From Litoreibacter sp. (lineage in GTDB: Bacteria > Pseudomonadota > Alphaproteobacteria > Rhodobacterales > Rhodobacteraceae), in the NCBI GenBank assembly GCA_026710325.1, contig JAPORH010000202.1, positions 1-47,018 on the forward strand: DNA of 47,018 nt, written 5' to 3'. This document shows, in pieces, positions 18,479 to 26,819 of the stretch. The notes beneath the pieces were generated by a model that had not been told where the DNA came from, did no database searches, and saw only the letters and a list, made by a program, of their open reading frames with translations. The stretch's first letter is position 1. Each line of letters opens with the position of its first letter. Made by a program: the position numbers and the translations under genes.

Positions 18479-19600
18479 TCACCGAATTTCCTTCGTCGTC
18501 GCGTTGAATTGCACCTCAATCAGGCGCCATTGCTCATATTTGTCAGCCGGTAAGTCGAAACCGGCGGAGCCGCAGCGGATCACTGCCCGCCGCGCCGCTT
18601 CATAGGCGCGATTCACTGCATCGCCTGTGCCGCCCTCAGCGCTCACAAGGTTGATCGAACCAATTTCAGGCTTCGCGTCCGGCGTCATGGTGAATCCAAG
18701 CGTCACCGTCACCCGGAGCGCGTCCGTGCTCAAAGCACCAACATTCCAGCAGCGACGAATGCCAAGGATCAACGCCCCTTTTTCGGCGCGCGTAATAGGA
18801 TTACCGAGGCCCGCGCTGGTCTCAGCCGTTTCGGTCGCAGGTTCAGCCTCATTCGCTTCCGTTACAGCGTCTTCGATCAGGTCTTCCAAAGCCGGAGCGC
18901 TTGGCGTTTCTTCCTCCGGCGCGTCTGCCACTTCCGTCTGTGTGGGCGCAGGCGCAGGTGGGGTCGGCTTCTGGCCGGGACGCCGAGAAATCGTGGGCGC
19001 TCGGGTCACTGGCTCATCGGCTTCGGTTACAATCTCGGTTGTCGTCTCCTCCGGCGCGGCTTCCTCCTGCGCCTCTTCGACAACCACATCTGCCTCCGCC
19101 TCAGGCGCGGCCTCTTCTTGTGCAACCTCCGCCTCCTGCGCCTCAGGCTCGGGGGCTTCTGTCACCTCCTGCGCGATGATGTCGGCCGCTTGCGGGGTTG
19201 GGTCCTCCTCCGCCTCGCCAATCTCAGTCGCGCCGGGCTCGCCCTCCGTGGTCACAGGTTCTTCTGGCGGCTGAGGGGCTTCAACCGGTTCGGGCGGCGC
19301 GCTTGGCTCTGGCGGGGCTGGCGCGGGGGCCGGTTCTGGCGGGCTTGGTTGGGGCTCTGGTTCAGGCTCCGGCTCCGGGGCGGGCGCTTCCTCTGGTTCC
19401 GCCGCAGGCAAGCTTGGCGCTTCCTCAGCAACCGCCGGCCCCGCCGCAAGCTGCGCCTGGTATTCGTCAAAGGACAGGATCGACACATCGGTGACCGAGA
19501 CTGCATCGAAGTCATCCCGCGCAACAAAAAGCCCGCCGATCAGCAGCCAAAGGAAAAGAGCTGCATGGGCAACGCCTGAAACGTAGGCGCCTGTCTTCAT
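18479..19600 (-). CDS. tolA: Cell envelope integrity protein TolA
   Basis: A 373-residue protein that spans the periplasm and carries force from TolQR to Pal/TolB. One N-terminal membrane anchor (about 8-28) is followed by a linker of about 200 residues (roughly 60-265) made mainly of Pro, Glu and Ala, then a C-terminal domain (about 275-373) with two Cys (in 'RRCWNVG' and 'VIRCGSAG'). I chose ATG 19600 because 'MKTGAYVSG' fits the family start and GAGG lies upstream. ATG 19624, six bases after the tolR stop, is a real alternative (381 aa). The linker is strongly acidic, unlike the Ala/Lys helix of E. coli TolA. Confidence 0.9.
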   Translation of the reverse strand: MKTGAYVSGVAHAALFLWLLIGGLFVARDDFDAVSVTDVSILSFDEYQAQLAAGPAVAEEAPSLPAAEPEEAPAPEPEPEPEPQPSPPEPAPAPAPPEPSAPPEPVEAPQPPEEPVTTEGEPGATEIGEAEEDPTPQAADIIAQEVTEAPEPEAQEAEVAQEEAAPEAEADVVVEEAQEEAAPEETTTEIVTEADEPVTRAPTISRRPGQKPTPPAPAPTQTEVADAPEEETPSAPALEDLIEDAVTEANEAEPATETAETSAGLGNPITRAEKGALILGIRRCWNVGALSTDALRVTVTLGFTMTPDAKPEIGSINLVSAEGGTGDAVNRAYEAARRAVIRCGSAGFDLPADKYEQWRLIEVQFNATTKEIR

Positions 19601-19630
19601 GTCCTCTTTGTCCTCGGGGCGCATCCGCGC

Positions 19631-20104
19631 TTACTCGCTCACGCCGTCAAATGTCGGCCCATCCGCCTCGGTCACAAGGCCGATATTCGAAAAGCCCGCA
19701 TTGTTCAGCGCGCCCATCACTTGCACGACTTGCGCATAGGACACGGCACCGTCGGCTCGCAGGAACACCTTATCGGTGGTCCGCTCAGCCGCAATCGCGC
19801 GCAGGCGGCCAATCAGCTCGGAAGACGCCACTTCCGTATTCTGGATCGAAAATTGGCCCGAAGCTTCGACGGTGATCGTCAGCGGCTCTTCTTCCTCAGT
19901 CGGCAATGCGTTGGCTGCGGTGCGTGGCAATTCCACCGGCACGCCCACAGTCAAAAGGGGTGCCGCCACCATGAAGATGATCAAAAGCACCAACATCACA
20001 TCCACGAAGGGCGTGACATTGATCTCCGACATTGGTTTTGCCTTCGACTTGCGCCGCCTGCCCCTGCGGGAGCCTGACGCCGCACCTTGTACGCCTGGTC
20101 CCAT
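19631..20104 (-). CDS. tolR: Tol-Pal system protein TolR (ExbD family)
   Basis: A 157-residue inner-membrane protein with one membrane helix (about 35-55). The family block 'MSEINVTPFVDVMLVLLIIF' (about 25-44) contains the protonatable Asp used for proton-driven work with TolQ. A basic N-terminus precedes the helix, and a small periplasmic domain follows. ATG 20104 comes three bases after the tolQ stop, so the two are translationally coupled. An acidic stretch (PTEEEEP) lies just after the membrane. Confidence 0.95.
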   Translation of the reverse strand: MGPGVQGAASGSRRGRRRKSKAKPMSEINVTPFVDVMLVLLIIFMVAAPLLTVGVPVELPRTAANALPTEEEEPLTITVEASGQFSIQNTEVASSELIGRLRAIAAERTTDKVFLRADGAVSYAQVVQVMGALNNAGFSNIGLVTEADGPTFDGVSE

Positions 20105-20107
20105 GGC

Positions 20108-20803
20108 TCAGGCGTCCAGCTGGCGCGACAGGATGGTCGAAAATTCGTCGGCGAAGGCCTCGTAGCCGCTCGCGATCCGGTCCGCGTCGGCCGAGAGCTT
20201 GTTGTAGAAAATCACCGCCGGGATGGCGGCGAGAAGGCCCAAAGCCGTGGCCACCAGCGCCTCCGCAATGCCGGGGGCAACCACCGCCAAATTGGTGTTC
20301 TGCGCAATCGCGATCTCTTCAAAGGCGTGTTTGATGCCCCAAACCGTGCCAAAGAGCCCCACAAACGGGGCCGTCGCGCCAACGGTCGCCAGAAAGCCAA
20401 GCCCGTAATTCAGTTTCTCGTCTTCCTTGGCAATTGCCACATCCATGGATCGGTCGATCCGTGCTGAAGCCCCCGCGATCAACTGGCCGTCCTCTCGGTG
20501 AGACCTGCGCCATTCAGTCATCCCGGCGGCAAAAATGCGCTCTGAAGCGCCCGTGGGGCTGCCGCCCACCTTGTCAAACAGCTCATCCAGCGGCTCCCCC
20601 GACCAGAAAGCGCGGTCAAACGCATCCGCCTGCCGCCGCGCTACGCGGTAGTTGATGAATTTCTGGATGATGATCGCCCAGCCCCAGAAAGAGGCTGCAA
20701 TCAGCATCAACATGACGATTTTTACAGTAGGAGTTGCCCGCCAGAACAACGCGGTGACAGAGAAGTCCACCTCGCTGGCCAGGCCAATTGCCTCAGCTTC
20801 CAT
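20108..20803 (-). CDS. tolQ: Tol-Pal system protein TolQ (ExbB/MotA family)
   Basis: A 231-residue inner-membrane protein with three membrane segments (about 15-40, 130-155 and 170-195). It forms the proton channel with TolR that energises TolA. The family block 'ATVGATAPFVGLFGTVWGI' (about 138-156) and 'APGIAEALVATALGLLAAIPAV' (about 173-194) are typical. ATG 20803 has AAGAGCGGG upstream and gives the usual N-terminus. A longer open frame to 20854 has no support. A 117-base gap separates it from ybgC. Confidence 0.96.
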   Translation of the reverse strand: MEAEAIGLASEVDFSVTALFWRATPTVKIVMLMLIAASFWGWAIIIQKFINYRVARRQADAFDRAFWSGEPLDELFDKVGGSPTGASERIFAAGMTEWRRSHREDGQLIAGASARIDRSMDVAIAKEDEKLNYGLGFLATVGATAPFVGLFGTVWGIKHAFEEIAIAQNTNLAVVAPGIAEALVATALGLLAAIPAVIFYNKLSADADRIASGYEAFADEFSTILSRQLDA

Positions 20804-20920
20804 ATACCCGCTCTTTTCCTCAGCGCCGCTTTGATGCGGCTTGTTATGCCTCATCTATACTATGTCAGACGCGGCAAAGCTATTATTCCTTGGCCCGTTT
20901 TGGGCAGATACGCGAAAAAA

Positions 20921-21328
20921 CTAATCGTGAGCGCGCAATTTTGCGCGGGTTTCCTCCGGGATGCGCGAGGGTTTGCCGGTCTCTGACAGGCAAACAAGCG
21001 TCACAGCCGCCCGAAATAGCACGGCCTCGTCGCGCAAAACGGTTTGGGTGAGCTTGATCCGGGTGCCTGTCATCTCGTCGAGGCTCGTTTGAACGTCAAG
21101 CACATCGTCAAACCGGGCCGGGCTCAGGTAATCCGCCTCGACGCGCCTGACCGCAAAAACCAACCCGTCTTGTTTCATCTTAATCTGGTCAACGCCCAGC
21201 TTTCGCACCCATTCGCTGCGCGCGCGTTCGATGAATTTCAGGTAGTTGGCGTAATAGACAATGCCCGCGAGGTCCGTGTCCTCATAATAGACGCGACAGG
21301 TAAAATGATGGGGCGCAGTTTGGGTCAT
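20921..21328 (-). CDS. ybgC: Tol-Pal-associated acyl-CoA thioesterase
   Basis: A 135-residue hot-dog-fold thioesterase. The active-site block 'YYEDTDLAGIVYYANYLKF' (about 14-32) includes the catalytic Asp (DTDLAG). YbgC enzymes hydrolyse acyl-CoA or acyl-ACP and bind acyl carrier protein. The gene heads the Tol-Pal cluster in many proteobacteria, although its physiological link remains unclear. ATG 21328 fits the family N-terminus (MTQTAPHHFTCRVYYEDTD). The ribosome-binding site is weak. The open frame to 21445 would run into the divergent gene's start and is not credible. Confidence 0.95.
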   Translation of the reverse strand: MTQTAPHHFTCRVYYEDTDLAGIVYYANYLKFIERARSEWVRKLGVDQIKMKQDGLVFAVRRVEADYLSPARFDDVLDVQTSLDEMTGTRIKLTQTVLRDEAVLFRAAVTLVCLSETGKPSRIPEETRAKLRAHD

Positions 21329-21443
21329 ACTCTTAACTGGCGCATTGGTCGTGCATACGCAAGCGCGGCAAAAACCCGCCGGTTTCGCAAGAGTATGATT
21401 CCGCCTACTTTTTTTGAAAGCCGTACCGTCCCAAATTATTGGC

Positions 21444-22019
21444 ATGGCTGATCTATCTCAAACACTTCCCGGCGCGGCCGATGGTGCGGCGGTTATGACA
21501 CCTGACCAGCGGCTGCAATTGCGGCCTGGTTTCGAGGATTTGGGCGAAACCTCTTTCTACCCCGCCCTCATGCTCACCTGTTTACTTCTTATTTCGCCTG
21601 CGAGCAGCATACCGCCGCTAGCTGTGCTGTTTGGTGCGATATTGCTGGCGCTCAGCATACAGTTGGCCATGCGCCTTCCCTGCTTGACGCTGCCTGCGGT
21701 CTTTCGCGACCCGATTGTAAATACAAAGCTTTTTCAGCACATACTGGGGAAACATCTGTCACGCCAGTCCGACACCCCAGAGCGCAAGCGCTATGTCCAT
21801 TGGGCGGTCTTGCCGCCTTTCGACCTCGTGCCGCGCATGCTGATTGGCGTTACCGGACTGGTTGCCATTCTCGGTGCAGGCCTGCCCGGCCTGCCGATGG
21901 TCATGGGTCTGGCTGCGCTCTTGATCACAGTATCGCTGATGTTTCGCAGCGTCCTGGCGCTGCTCTTCGGAGCCGCAACGCTCAGCCTGTCGAGCCTGAT
22001 CCCGATCCTAAGCAGCTAG
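21444..22019 (+). CDS. ExoD-like membrane protein (exopolysaccharide-associated)
   Basis: A 191-residue protein with three to four hydrophobic segments (about 40-75, 125-145 and 150-185) separated by a loop with conserved-looking 'RDPIVN' and 'RKRYVHW'. The layout and the 'PPLAVLFGAILLALSIQLAMR' segment resemble the ExoD family. ExoD was named for an exopolysaccharide mutant in rhizobia, but its biochemical role is not known. I chose ATG 21444. The frame also opens at TTG 21414. It is divergent to ybgC, with 115 bases between the starts, and ends on a CTAG shared with the stop of the convergent gene. Confidence 0.7.
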   Translation: MADLSQTLPGAADGAAVMTPDQRLQLRPGFEDLGETSFYPALMLTCLLLISPASSIPPLAVLFGAILLALSIQLAMRLPCLTLPAVFRDPIVNTKLFQHILGKHLSRQSDTPERKRYVHWAVLPPFDLVPRMLIGVTGLVAILGAGLPGLPMVMGLAALLITVSLMFRSVLALLFGAATLSLSSLIPILSS

Positions 22020-22639
22020 CTTGGTTTCGCTATCCGCGCCTGCACCCGCAGCGCGTGGCTCGGATCATCGGCCGTCACCGGCATTACGGGATCATAGCTT
22101 GCGCGGATGATCTCGCTGACATCTGGCCGCAAGATCGCGACATTGTCACCTGTCAAAGCCAGCGGCGAGGCGTTCAGGAAGGCCTCGTCGGACCAAAGCA
22201 CAATAGATTGCACCACCTGGCCCAAACACAGCGTATCGGCAGGCACCTCCGACATCACCGCATCCATCTTCAAAAAAACGAAACAGGCTTTGATGCCCCC
22301 AGCCTCGTCAAACCTAAAAATCCGGTATTGGTTGGCCTCCGCATCCCGCAGCCGCGGCACCAATTGATCCAACTCGGGGATAAGTTTATCGAGGTTCGGG
22401 GTATCCAAAAGCTCCTGCCATTCGCGCAGGAAGAAGACTATGAAATTGACGCCCAGGTCCGGGTCGGTTTCCGCCATTTCATGGCCCGCGAGCTGGCACA
22501 CCGCCTCAATCGCGCCCTTCAAGACACTGACGGTTTCATCCTCGACCCCAAAGGCCACTGGCGCGATCGGGCGGCCCCAACAGGCGAATAGATATGTGCC
22601 GTCGGAACGCGTGAAAAACGGGGCTACATCAACAGTCAT
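22016..22639 (-). CDS. Conserved hypothetical protein downstream of ruvB
   Basis: A 207-residue soluble protein without signal or membrane segments. It contains 'CWGRPIAPVAFGVEDETV' (about 20-37), 'GHEMAETDPDLG' and 'ANQYRIFRFDEAG'. I recognise this as a protein that follows ruvB in many Rhodobacterales genomes, with no known function. It starts three bases after the ruvB stop, so it is the fourth gene of the ruvCAB transcript and would share its LexA control. A role in recombination or the SOS response is possible from position only. Confidence 0.75.
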   Translation of the reverse strand: MTVDVAPFFTRSDGTYLFACWGRPIAPVAFGVEDETVSVLKGAIEAVCQLAGHEMAETDPDLGVNFIVFFLREWQELLDTPNLDKLIPELDQLVPRLRDAEANQYRIFRFDEAGGIKACFVFLKMDAVMSEVPADTLCLGQVVQSIVLWSDEAFLNASPLALTGDNVAILRPDVSEIIRASYDPVMPVTADDPSHALRVQARIAKPS

Positions 22640-22642
22640 GTC

Positions 22643-23665
22643 TCACCCTTCAAATAAATCCGATTGGCCCTTCGGCGCGGAAAGCCCCAAATGCGCCGAG
22701 GCTTTCGCCGCCAGCATCCGCCCGCGTGGCGTTCGCTGGATCAGGCCCTGCTGCAAAAGATAGGGCTCAATCACCTCTTCCAACGCGTCGCGGCTTTCCG
22801 ACAGGGCGGCTGACATCGTTTCAATTCCAACAGGCCCGCCCTGGTAATTCTCGGCAATCAAGCTCAGATACCGTCTGTCCGCGCCATCCAGCCCCAGATC
22901 ATCCACGCCCAGCCTTGTGAGCGCGTTGTCAGCCAGCGCACGGGTAATCGTCCCGTCGCCCTCAACCAGTGCAAAATCCACCACTCGCCTCAGCAGCCGC
23001 CCGGCAATCCGTGGCGTTCCGCGCGCACGTTTGGCAATTTCCCGTGCACCGTCTTCTTCTGTCGCTATTCCCAGCAGACGCGCCCCGCGCCGCACAATCT
23101 CGTGCAACTCATCAGTGGTGTAGAATTGCAGCCGCGTCGGGATCCCGAACCGGTCGCGGAGAGGCGTGGTTAGCAGCCCCAAACGGGTTGTGGCGCCCAC
23201 CAGCGTAAAGGGCTGTAGCTCAATCCGCACCGTGCGCGCGGCAGGCCCCTCGCCTATCACCAAATCCAGCTCAAAATCTTCTAATGCCGGATACAGCACC
23301 TCCTCCACCACCGGGTTCAGCCGGTGAATCTCGTCGATAAACAGCACATCACGCGCTTCCAGGTTGGTCAGGATCGCCGCCAAATCGCCTGCCTTGGCCA
23401 GAACGGGCCCGGAGGTCATGCGAAAATTCACCCCGAGCTCCCGCGCCATGATCTGGGCCAGCGTCGTTTTGCCGAGGCCCGGCGGCCCATGAAACAACGT
23501 GTGATCCATCGCCTCGCCGCGTTGCTTCGCGCTTTCGATAAAGACTCGCAGGTTCGCCCGTGCCTCGCGCTGCCCGATAAATTCCTCCAGCCCTTGGGGC
23601 CGCAACGCGCGGTCGGCATCTTCGGGGCGGCGGTCTGGTCGCAAAGTGGGGTCAGGCTCGGTCAT
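22643..23665 (-). CDS. ruvB: Holliday junction branch migration ATPase RuvB
   Basis: A 340-residue AAA+ motor that drives Holliday junction migration as two hexameric rings on RuvA. Motifs are '[11 protein letters not shown]' (about 22-32), Walker A GPPGLGKT (about 60-67), Walker [10 protein letters not shown] (about 109-117), the sensor/arginine-finger region '[18 protein letters not shown]' (about 156-173), and a C-terminal winged helix with '[12 protein letters not shown]' (about 307-318). The start follows ruvA by 19 bases. Length and order are standard. Confidence 0.98.
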   Translation of the reverse strand: MTEPDPTLRPDRRPEDADRALRPQGLEEFIGQREARANLRVFIESAKQRGEAMDHTLFHGPPGLGKTTLAQIMARELGVNFRMTSGPVLAKAGDLAAILTNLEARDVLFIDEIHRLNPVVEEVLYPALEDFELDLVIGEGPAARTVRIELQPFTLVGATTRLGLLTTPLRDRFGIPTRLQFYTTDELHEIVRRGARLLGIATEEDGAREIAKRARGTPRIAGRLLRRVVDFALVEGDGTITRALADNALTRLGVDDLGLDGADRRYLSLIAENYQGGPVGIETMSAALSESRDALEEVIEPYLLQQGLIQRTPRGRMLAAKASAHLGLSAPKGQSDLFEG

Positions 23666-23684
23666 AGGCCCTCATATGCAACGA

Positions 23685-24320
23685 TCAGCCCGAAGGTGCC
23701 AGCAGCTTCAGCGCCGCGCGGATCAGATCCGAGGTCTCGCTTGCCCCTTCACCTGCCTGCGCCACGGCGCTCGCCGCGTCGCCTTGCGCATATCCCAGAT
23801 TAACCAAGGCGGACAGAGCCTCGGCCTGCGCCGCGCCAGAGGCGCCCGCGACCGGTTCAATCACTTGTGCCTCCACCGTGCCCGTGACCTGAGGCAAGCT
23901 GCCCCCCATAGCCATTACGTTCGGCGCTTTGTCCTTCAACTCAATCACAACTTTCTGCGCTGTCTTTGGTCCGACGCCCTTGGCCGCTTTAATTGCGTTC
24001 CAGTCTCCCAAAGCAATCGCCCGCGAGACGCCATCCGCGCCAAGCGCGCCCAAAATCGCCATCGAGGCCTTCGCCCCGATCCCCTGCACCCCCATCAACA
24101 GCTTGTGCCACTCTTTCTCGACCGGAGTGGTGAAGCCGAAAAGCTGCAACAAATCTTCGCGCACCAGCAGGTCGGTATAAAGCGCCACCGCCTCGCCCGG
24201 CCCCGGCAACGCCGCCAAAGTCCGCTCGGAACAATACACGACATATCCAATGCCACCCACGTCGATCATCACATGGTCGAGCCCGCGATACTCCAACCGC
24301 CCAGATAATTTGCCGATCAT
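23685..24320 (-). CDS. ruvA: Holliday junction branch migration protein RuvA
   Basis: A 211-residue protein that forms the tetrameric junction-binding platform for RuvB. The N-terminal OB domain starts '[13 protein letters not shown]' (1-13). The central region has two helix-hairpin-helix motifs, '[19 protein letters not shown]' (about 70-90) and '[20 protein letters not shown]' (about 105-125). A flexible Ala-rich linker leads to the C-terminal RuvB-binding domain ('[19 protein letters not shown]'). ATG 24320 overlaps the ruvC stop in ATGA. The open frame to 24383 is not used. Confidence 0.97.
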   Translation of the reverse strand: MIGKLSGRLEYRGLDHVMIDVGGIGYVVYCSERTLAALPGPGEAVALYTDLLVREDLLQLFGFTTPVEKEWHKLLMGVQGIGAKASMAILGALGADGVSRAIALGDWNAIKAAKGVGPKTAQKVVIELKDKAPNVMAMGGSLPQVTGTVEAQVIEPVAGASGAAQAEALSALVNLGYAQGDAASAVAQAGEGASETSDLIRAALKLLAPSG

Positions 24321-24823
24321 GCGCTGGCCCTCTGGATTGCCGCTGAAAGCCCTGTCTGCGCGCGCCCATGCCAAGCGTGGCACAGGGCAATCGCCAAAGC
24401 ATCCGCGGCGTCAGGGCCCGCAATCTCTGCGCCCGGCAATTGCAACCTCACCATATGGTCAATTTGGCGTTTGTCGGCATGGCCCACGCCGACCACGGTT
24501 TTCTTAATCTTGTTCGGGGCGTATTCGCCTACCGTTAGACCCGCCTGCGCAGGCACCAACATCGCAATCCCGCGCGCCTGGCCCAGCTTTAGGGTTCCCG
24601 CGCCGTCCTTGTTTACAAATGTCTGCTCAACTGCGGCGCTGTCGGGTTTATGCGCCATGATCACTTCACTTAACTGTACATGAAGGCTCAAAAGCCGCAG
24701 CGCCAAATCATCCCCATCCGAGCGACAAATACCGTTGGCAACATGTGTCACGCGCGAGCCATGAACTTCGATCACGCCCCAGCCCATGTTCCGGAGCCCC
24801 GGATCAATTCCCATCACGCGCAT
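24317..24823 (-). CDS. ruvC: Crossover junction endodeoxyribonuclease RuvC
   Basis: A 168-residue nuclease that resolves Holliday junctions. The four acidic catalytic residues are visible: Asp in '[12 protein letters not shown]' (about residue 6), Glu in '[10 protein letters not shown]' (about 66), and the Asp pair in '[12 protein letters not shown]' (about 137 and 140). ATG 24823 has AAGGTG upstream. GTG 24832 is a less likely start because it lacks a ribosome-binding site. It is the first gene of ruvC-ruvA-ruvB-hypothetical, with a candidate LexA box 51 bases upstream. Confidence 0.97.
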   Translation of the reverse strand: MRVMGIDPGLRNMGWGVIEVHGSRVTHVANGICRSDGDDLALRLLSLHVQLSEVIMAHKPDSAAVEQTFVNKDGAGTLKLGQARGIAMLVPAQAGLTVGEYAPNKIKKTVVGVGHADKRQIDHMVRLQLPGAEIAGPDAADALAIALCHAWHGRAQTGLSAAIQRASA

Positions 24824-25173
24824 ACTGCTCACCTTGGCGCTAACCTTACGGTTAATTCTGTTTAACTGAGTCTAGCACGAAACAAGAACATTTGCCAAGC
24901 TGAGAGGTGATGAGCCAAAAACGGCATCGCGCTCGTCGCTTTTATACACAAACGCTCGTTCACATTCTCGAAACCTTTCTTACCAAACTCGAAACATAAG
25001 AATTTATCTATTTTTACCGTTTTAAAACAGTGCGTTAAATGAAACTTGACCCATGCTGAAAACGCATAGGAGCAATGCAAAAATCGCGATTGTCGCGGCA
25101 TGAAATCACCCCTATCTACCGGATTAGAAATCACAACGCTGAAAATTTCAGCAAGAACAAAAGGATGACTTCA
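24824..25173. other. Non-coding control region between ruvC and the DUF1127 gene
   Basis: A 350-base divergent intergenic region that is AT-rich compared with its surroundings. It holds the candidate LexA box (24875-24889) and a cluster of TTAA-type half-sites (24842-24864, including an inverted TAACC/GGTTA pair). A TTGACC at 25046-25051 could be a -35 element for the DUF1127 gene, but the matching -10 is poor. The small open frame on the minus strand here (24862-25134) has no family features, and I do not call it. Confidence 0.5.
24875..24889 (-). promoter_or_regulatory. Candidate LexA (SOS) box of ruvCAB
   Basis: On the minus strand the sequence reads GTTC-TTGTTTC-GTGC. The alphaproteobacterial LexA box is GTTC-N7-GTTC, so seven of eight fixed positions match with exact spacing. 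It lies 51 bases upstream of the ruvC start, a usual place for a repressor site. ruv genes are SOS-induced in many bacteria, which supports the call. Confidence 0.65.
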
Positions 25174-25365
25174 ATGGCTGTTTTCGAACCGTCCCGCGCG
25201 CTGTCTGAAGGCGTCCGGGCTAACCCGTCGACCCTCTTCTCCCGCGTTTTGGGCATCGTCATGGATTGGAATGACCGTCGCGTAACCCGCAATGCGCTTC
25301 ACACTCTCAGCGAGCGTGAGCTTTCCGACATTGGCCTGTCCCGCAGCGATGTTGAGAACATGTAA
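25174..25365 (+). CDS. DUF1127 domain protein (YjiS-like)
   Basis: A 63-residue basic protein with a C-terminal DUF1127 motif: 'RRVTRNALHTLSERELSDIGLSRSDVENM', with the Leu-Ser-x-Arg-x-Leu-x-Asp-Ile-Gly-Leu core at about 47-57. Small alphaproteobacterial proteins of this kind include ones linked to RNA binding or phosphate responses, but no role can be assigned here. ATG 25174 has AAGGA eight bases upstream. ATG 25165 overlaps that site and is less likely. A strong terminator follows 15 bases after the stop, so it is monocistronic. Confidence 0.85.
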   Translation: MAVFEPSRALSEGVRANPSTLFSRVLGIVMDWNDRRVTRNALHTLSERELSDIGLSRSDVENM

Positions 25366-25380
25366 AAGGCGCAACGCGCC

Positions 25381-25422
25381 AAAATGAAAAAGCCACGCAA
25401 ATCGCGTGGCTTTTTTCATTTT
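25381..25422. terminator. Bidirectional Rho-independent terminator
   Basis: A perfect stem pairs GCCACGC (25392-25398) with GCGTGGC (25404-25410). It is flanked by complementary AAAATGAAAAA (25381-25391) and TTTTTTCATTTT (25411-25422). The extended symmetry lets it end transcription both from the DUF1127 gene and from the convergent gene on the minus strand. Confidence 0.9.
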
Positions 25423-25457
25423 AGGGATATCATCCCCTGAAGGCTATCGTATCCGCG

Positions 25458-25847
25458 TCAATTCAAAAACGTCTTGAGCGTATTGGCGATGGCTTGAGTC
25501 GCCGGATCCATGTCTAGAAGAAAGGCCGCAGCCACTTCCATGGCGGAGCCGGTTTTCATCCCATCAATACGCTCCAAGTATTCGGTCTCGCCAAGTTCGG
25601 CGAGCAGGAAAGACTTGAAGGCCAGAAAAATAATTCCGGTCGCGATGAGCCCTTTGATGGGCAACAAACTACGAGCTGCAGATTTGGTCTGTGCCACATC
25701 AACGACAAGGCCATCTTCCTGAACACGGCGCACGACGCGCACATTGGGATCTGCTTTTTTCTTCAGCACACCAACGCGCTGATTAAATCTATCTCTGTTA
25801 ACATCCGCCACGGTGGAACGAAGCTCCCCAGCTAAAGGTTCCCACAC
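25458..25847 (-). CDS. Small single-pass membrane protein, conserved hypothetical
   Basis: A 129-residue protein with a basic N-terminal half (about 17-60), one membrane segment (about 63-82, 'LPIKGLIATGIIFLAFKSFL'), and a C-terminal part with 'LGETEYLERIDGMKTGSAMEVAAAFLLDMDPATQAIA'. Similar proteins with a 'LG...Y..R...L..G...E....' stretch after one helix occur widely in Rhodobacterales and are uncharacterised. The start is uncertain: GTG 25847 gives the longest form, and GTG 25811 is possible. It lies downstream of prmA in the same direction, across a 37-base gap. Confidence 0.65.
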   Translation of the reverse strand: MWEPLAGELRSTVADVNRDRFNQRVGVLKKKADPNVRVVRRVQEDGLVVDVAQTKSAARSLLPIKGLIATGIIFLAFKSFLLAELGETEYLERIDGMKTGSAMEVAAAFLLDMDPATQAIANTLKTFLN

Positions 25848-25884
25848 CCGAAATTGAACTTAGCACATTGAGATCAACGAGTCG

Positions 25885-26754
25885 TTAATTTTTCACCATG
25901 CGCAACGCGGTCCACTCTCCGATGTCGCGTCTGTGTGACAGTTTGAAACCAACTTGTTCGTAAGCTTCAACAATCTCCTGCCCTTGCTCGACCAGAAGTC
26001 CGGACAAAATAACCGTGCCACCGGGTGCCACATGACGCGCCATATCGCCCGCCAATGCCAAGAGCGGAGGCTTCAAAATATTTGCAAAAACAAGGTCATA
26101 GGGCGCAGCATCCGCAAGCGCTTGGTGCTCAAATCCAGCCGCCTCGACGCAGGTTACCATCCCCGTCATGTCGTTGGCGGCAAGATTGGCTTCCGCCACT
26201 TCTACAGCCACCGGGTCAATATCACTCGCGATCACAATCTTGCCCCAAACGGAGGCCGCCGCCATCGCCAAAACAGCTGTCCCGCAGCCAATATCGGCGC
26301 AACGCTCCGAAGTTCCGCCCTCTTCAATGAAATCTTCCAGCGCCAGCAGGCAACCCAGAGTTGTGCCATGATGCCCCGTACCAAAGGCCATCGCCGCCTC
26401 GATCAGTAAACAAGTTTTGTCGGCTCGCGCTTTGTCTGCGTCATGCGACCCGTAGACGAAAAATCGCCCAGCCTCGACGGGCGCTAGCTCGCGGCGCACA
26501 TGCGCCACCCAATCCTGATCCGGAACCTCCGAGACAACAAACGGCTTTGCCCCATGGGCCGCCGCCAAAAGCGCCAAGGCAATCTCATCAGGCGGCTCCA
26601 AAAAGTAGCCGCCCACTTCCCAAAGGCCAGAGCCATCTTCGACTTCAAACACGCCAACGCCAGTAGGCTCTGGCGAAAGCCCTTCCAACGCCTCCCCGAG
26701 GGCGGAGGCGGGGCCCTCGCCCATCAAGGTCGTCAAAGCGGTAAATGTCGGCAT
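25885..26754 (-). CDS. prmA: Ribosomal protein L11 methyltransferase
   Basis: A 289-residue S-adenosylmethionine enzyme that trimethylates ribosomal protein L11. The N-terminal substrate-recognition domain (about 1-95) leads to a class I methyltransferase domain with 'MAFGTGHHGTTLGCLLALE' (about 125-143), the SAM motif 'ADIGCGTAVLAMAAA' (about 155-169), and the catalytic-region motif 'DLVFANILKPPLLAL' (about 221-235). ATG 26754 has GGAGGG six bases upstream and is preferred over 26775. Its promoter probably lies in the repeat-bearing gap towards msrA. Confidence 0.93.
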   Translation of the reverse strand: MPTFTALTTLMGEGPASALGEALEGLSPEPTGVGVFEVEDGSGLWEVGGYFLEPPDEIALALLAAAHGAKPFVVSEVPDQDWVAHVRRELAPVEAGRFFVYGSHDADKARADKTCLLIEAAMAFGTGHHGTTLGCLLALEDFIEEGGTSERCADIGCGTAVLAMAAASVWGKIVIASDIDPVAVEVAEANLAANDMTGMVTCVEAAGFEHQALADAAPYDLVFANILKPPLLALAGDMARHVAPGGTVILSGLLVEQGQEIVEAYEQVGFKLSHRRDIGEWTALRMVKN

Positions 26755-26819
26755 GCGCAGCCCTCCAAAAGTCACGCGCAGCGTTAGGCCCCTCGGAAAA
26801 TAGCGTCAACAGGCTTCAT

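Noticed and set aside
18627-19274. A long plus-strand frame rich in Ser, Ala and Val
   Set aside because: It is the mirror of the repetitive Pro/Glu/Ala linker of tolA.
24862-25134. A 90-codon frame on the minus strand between ruvC and the DUF1127 gene
   Set aside because: It has no recognisable features, sits on the LexA box and control region, and has a composition unlike coding DNA around it.
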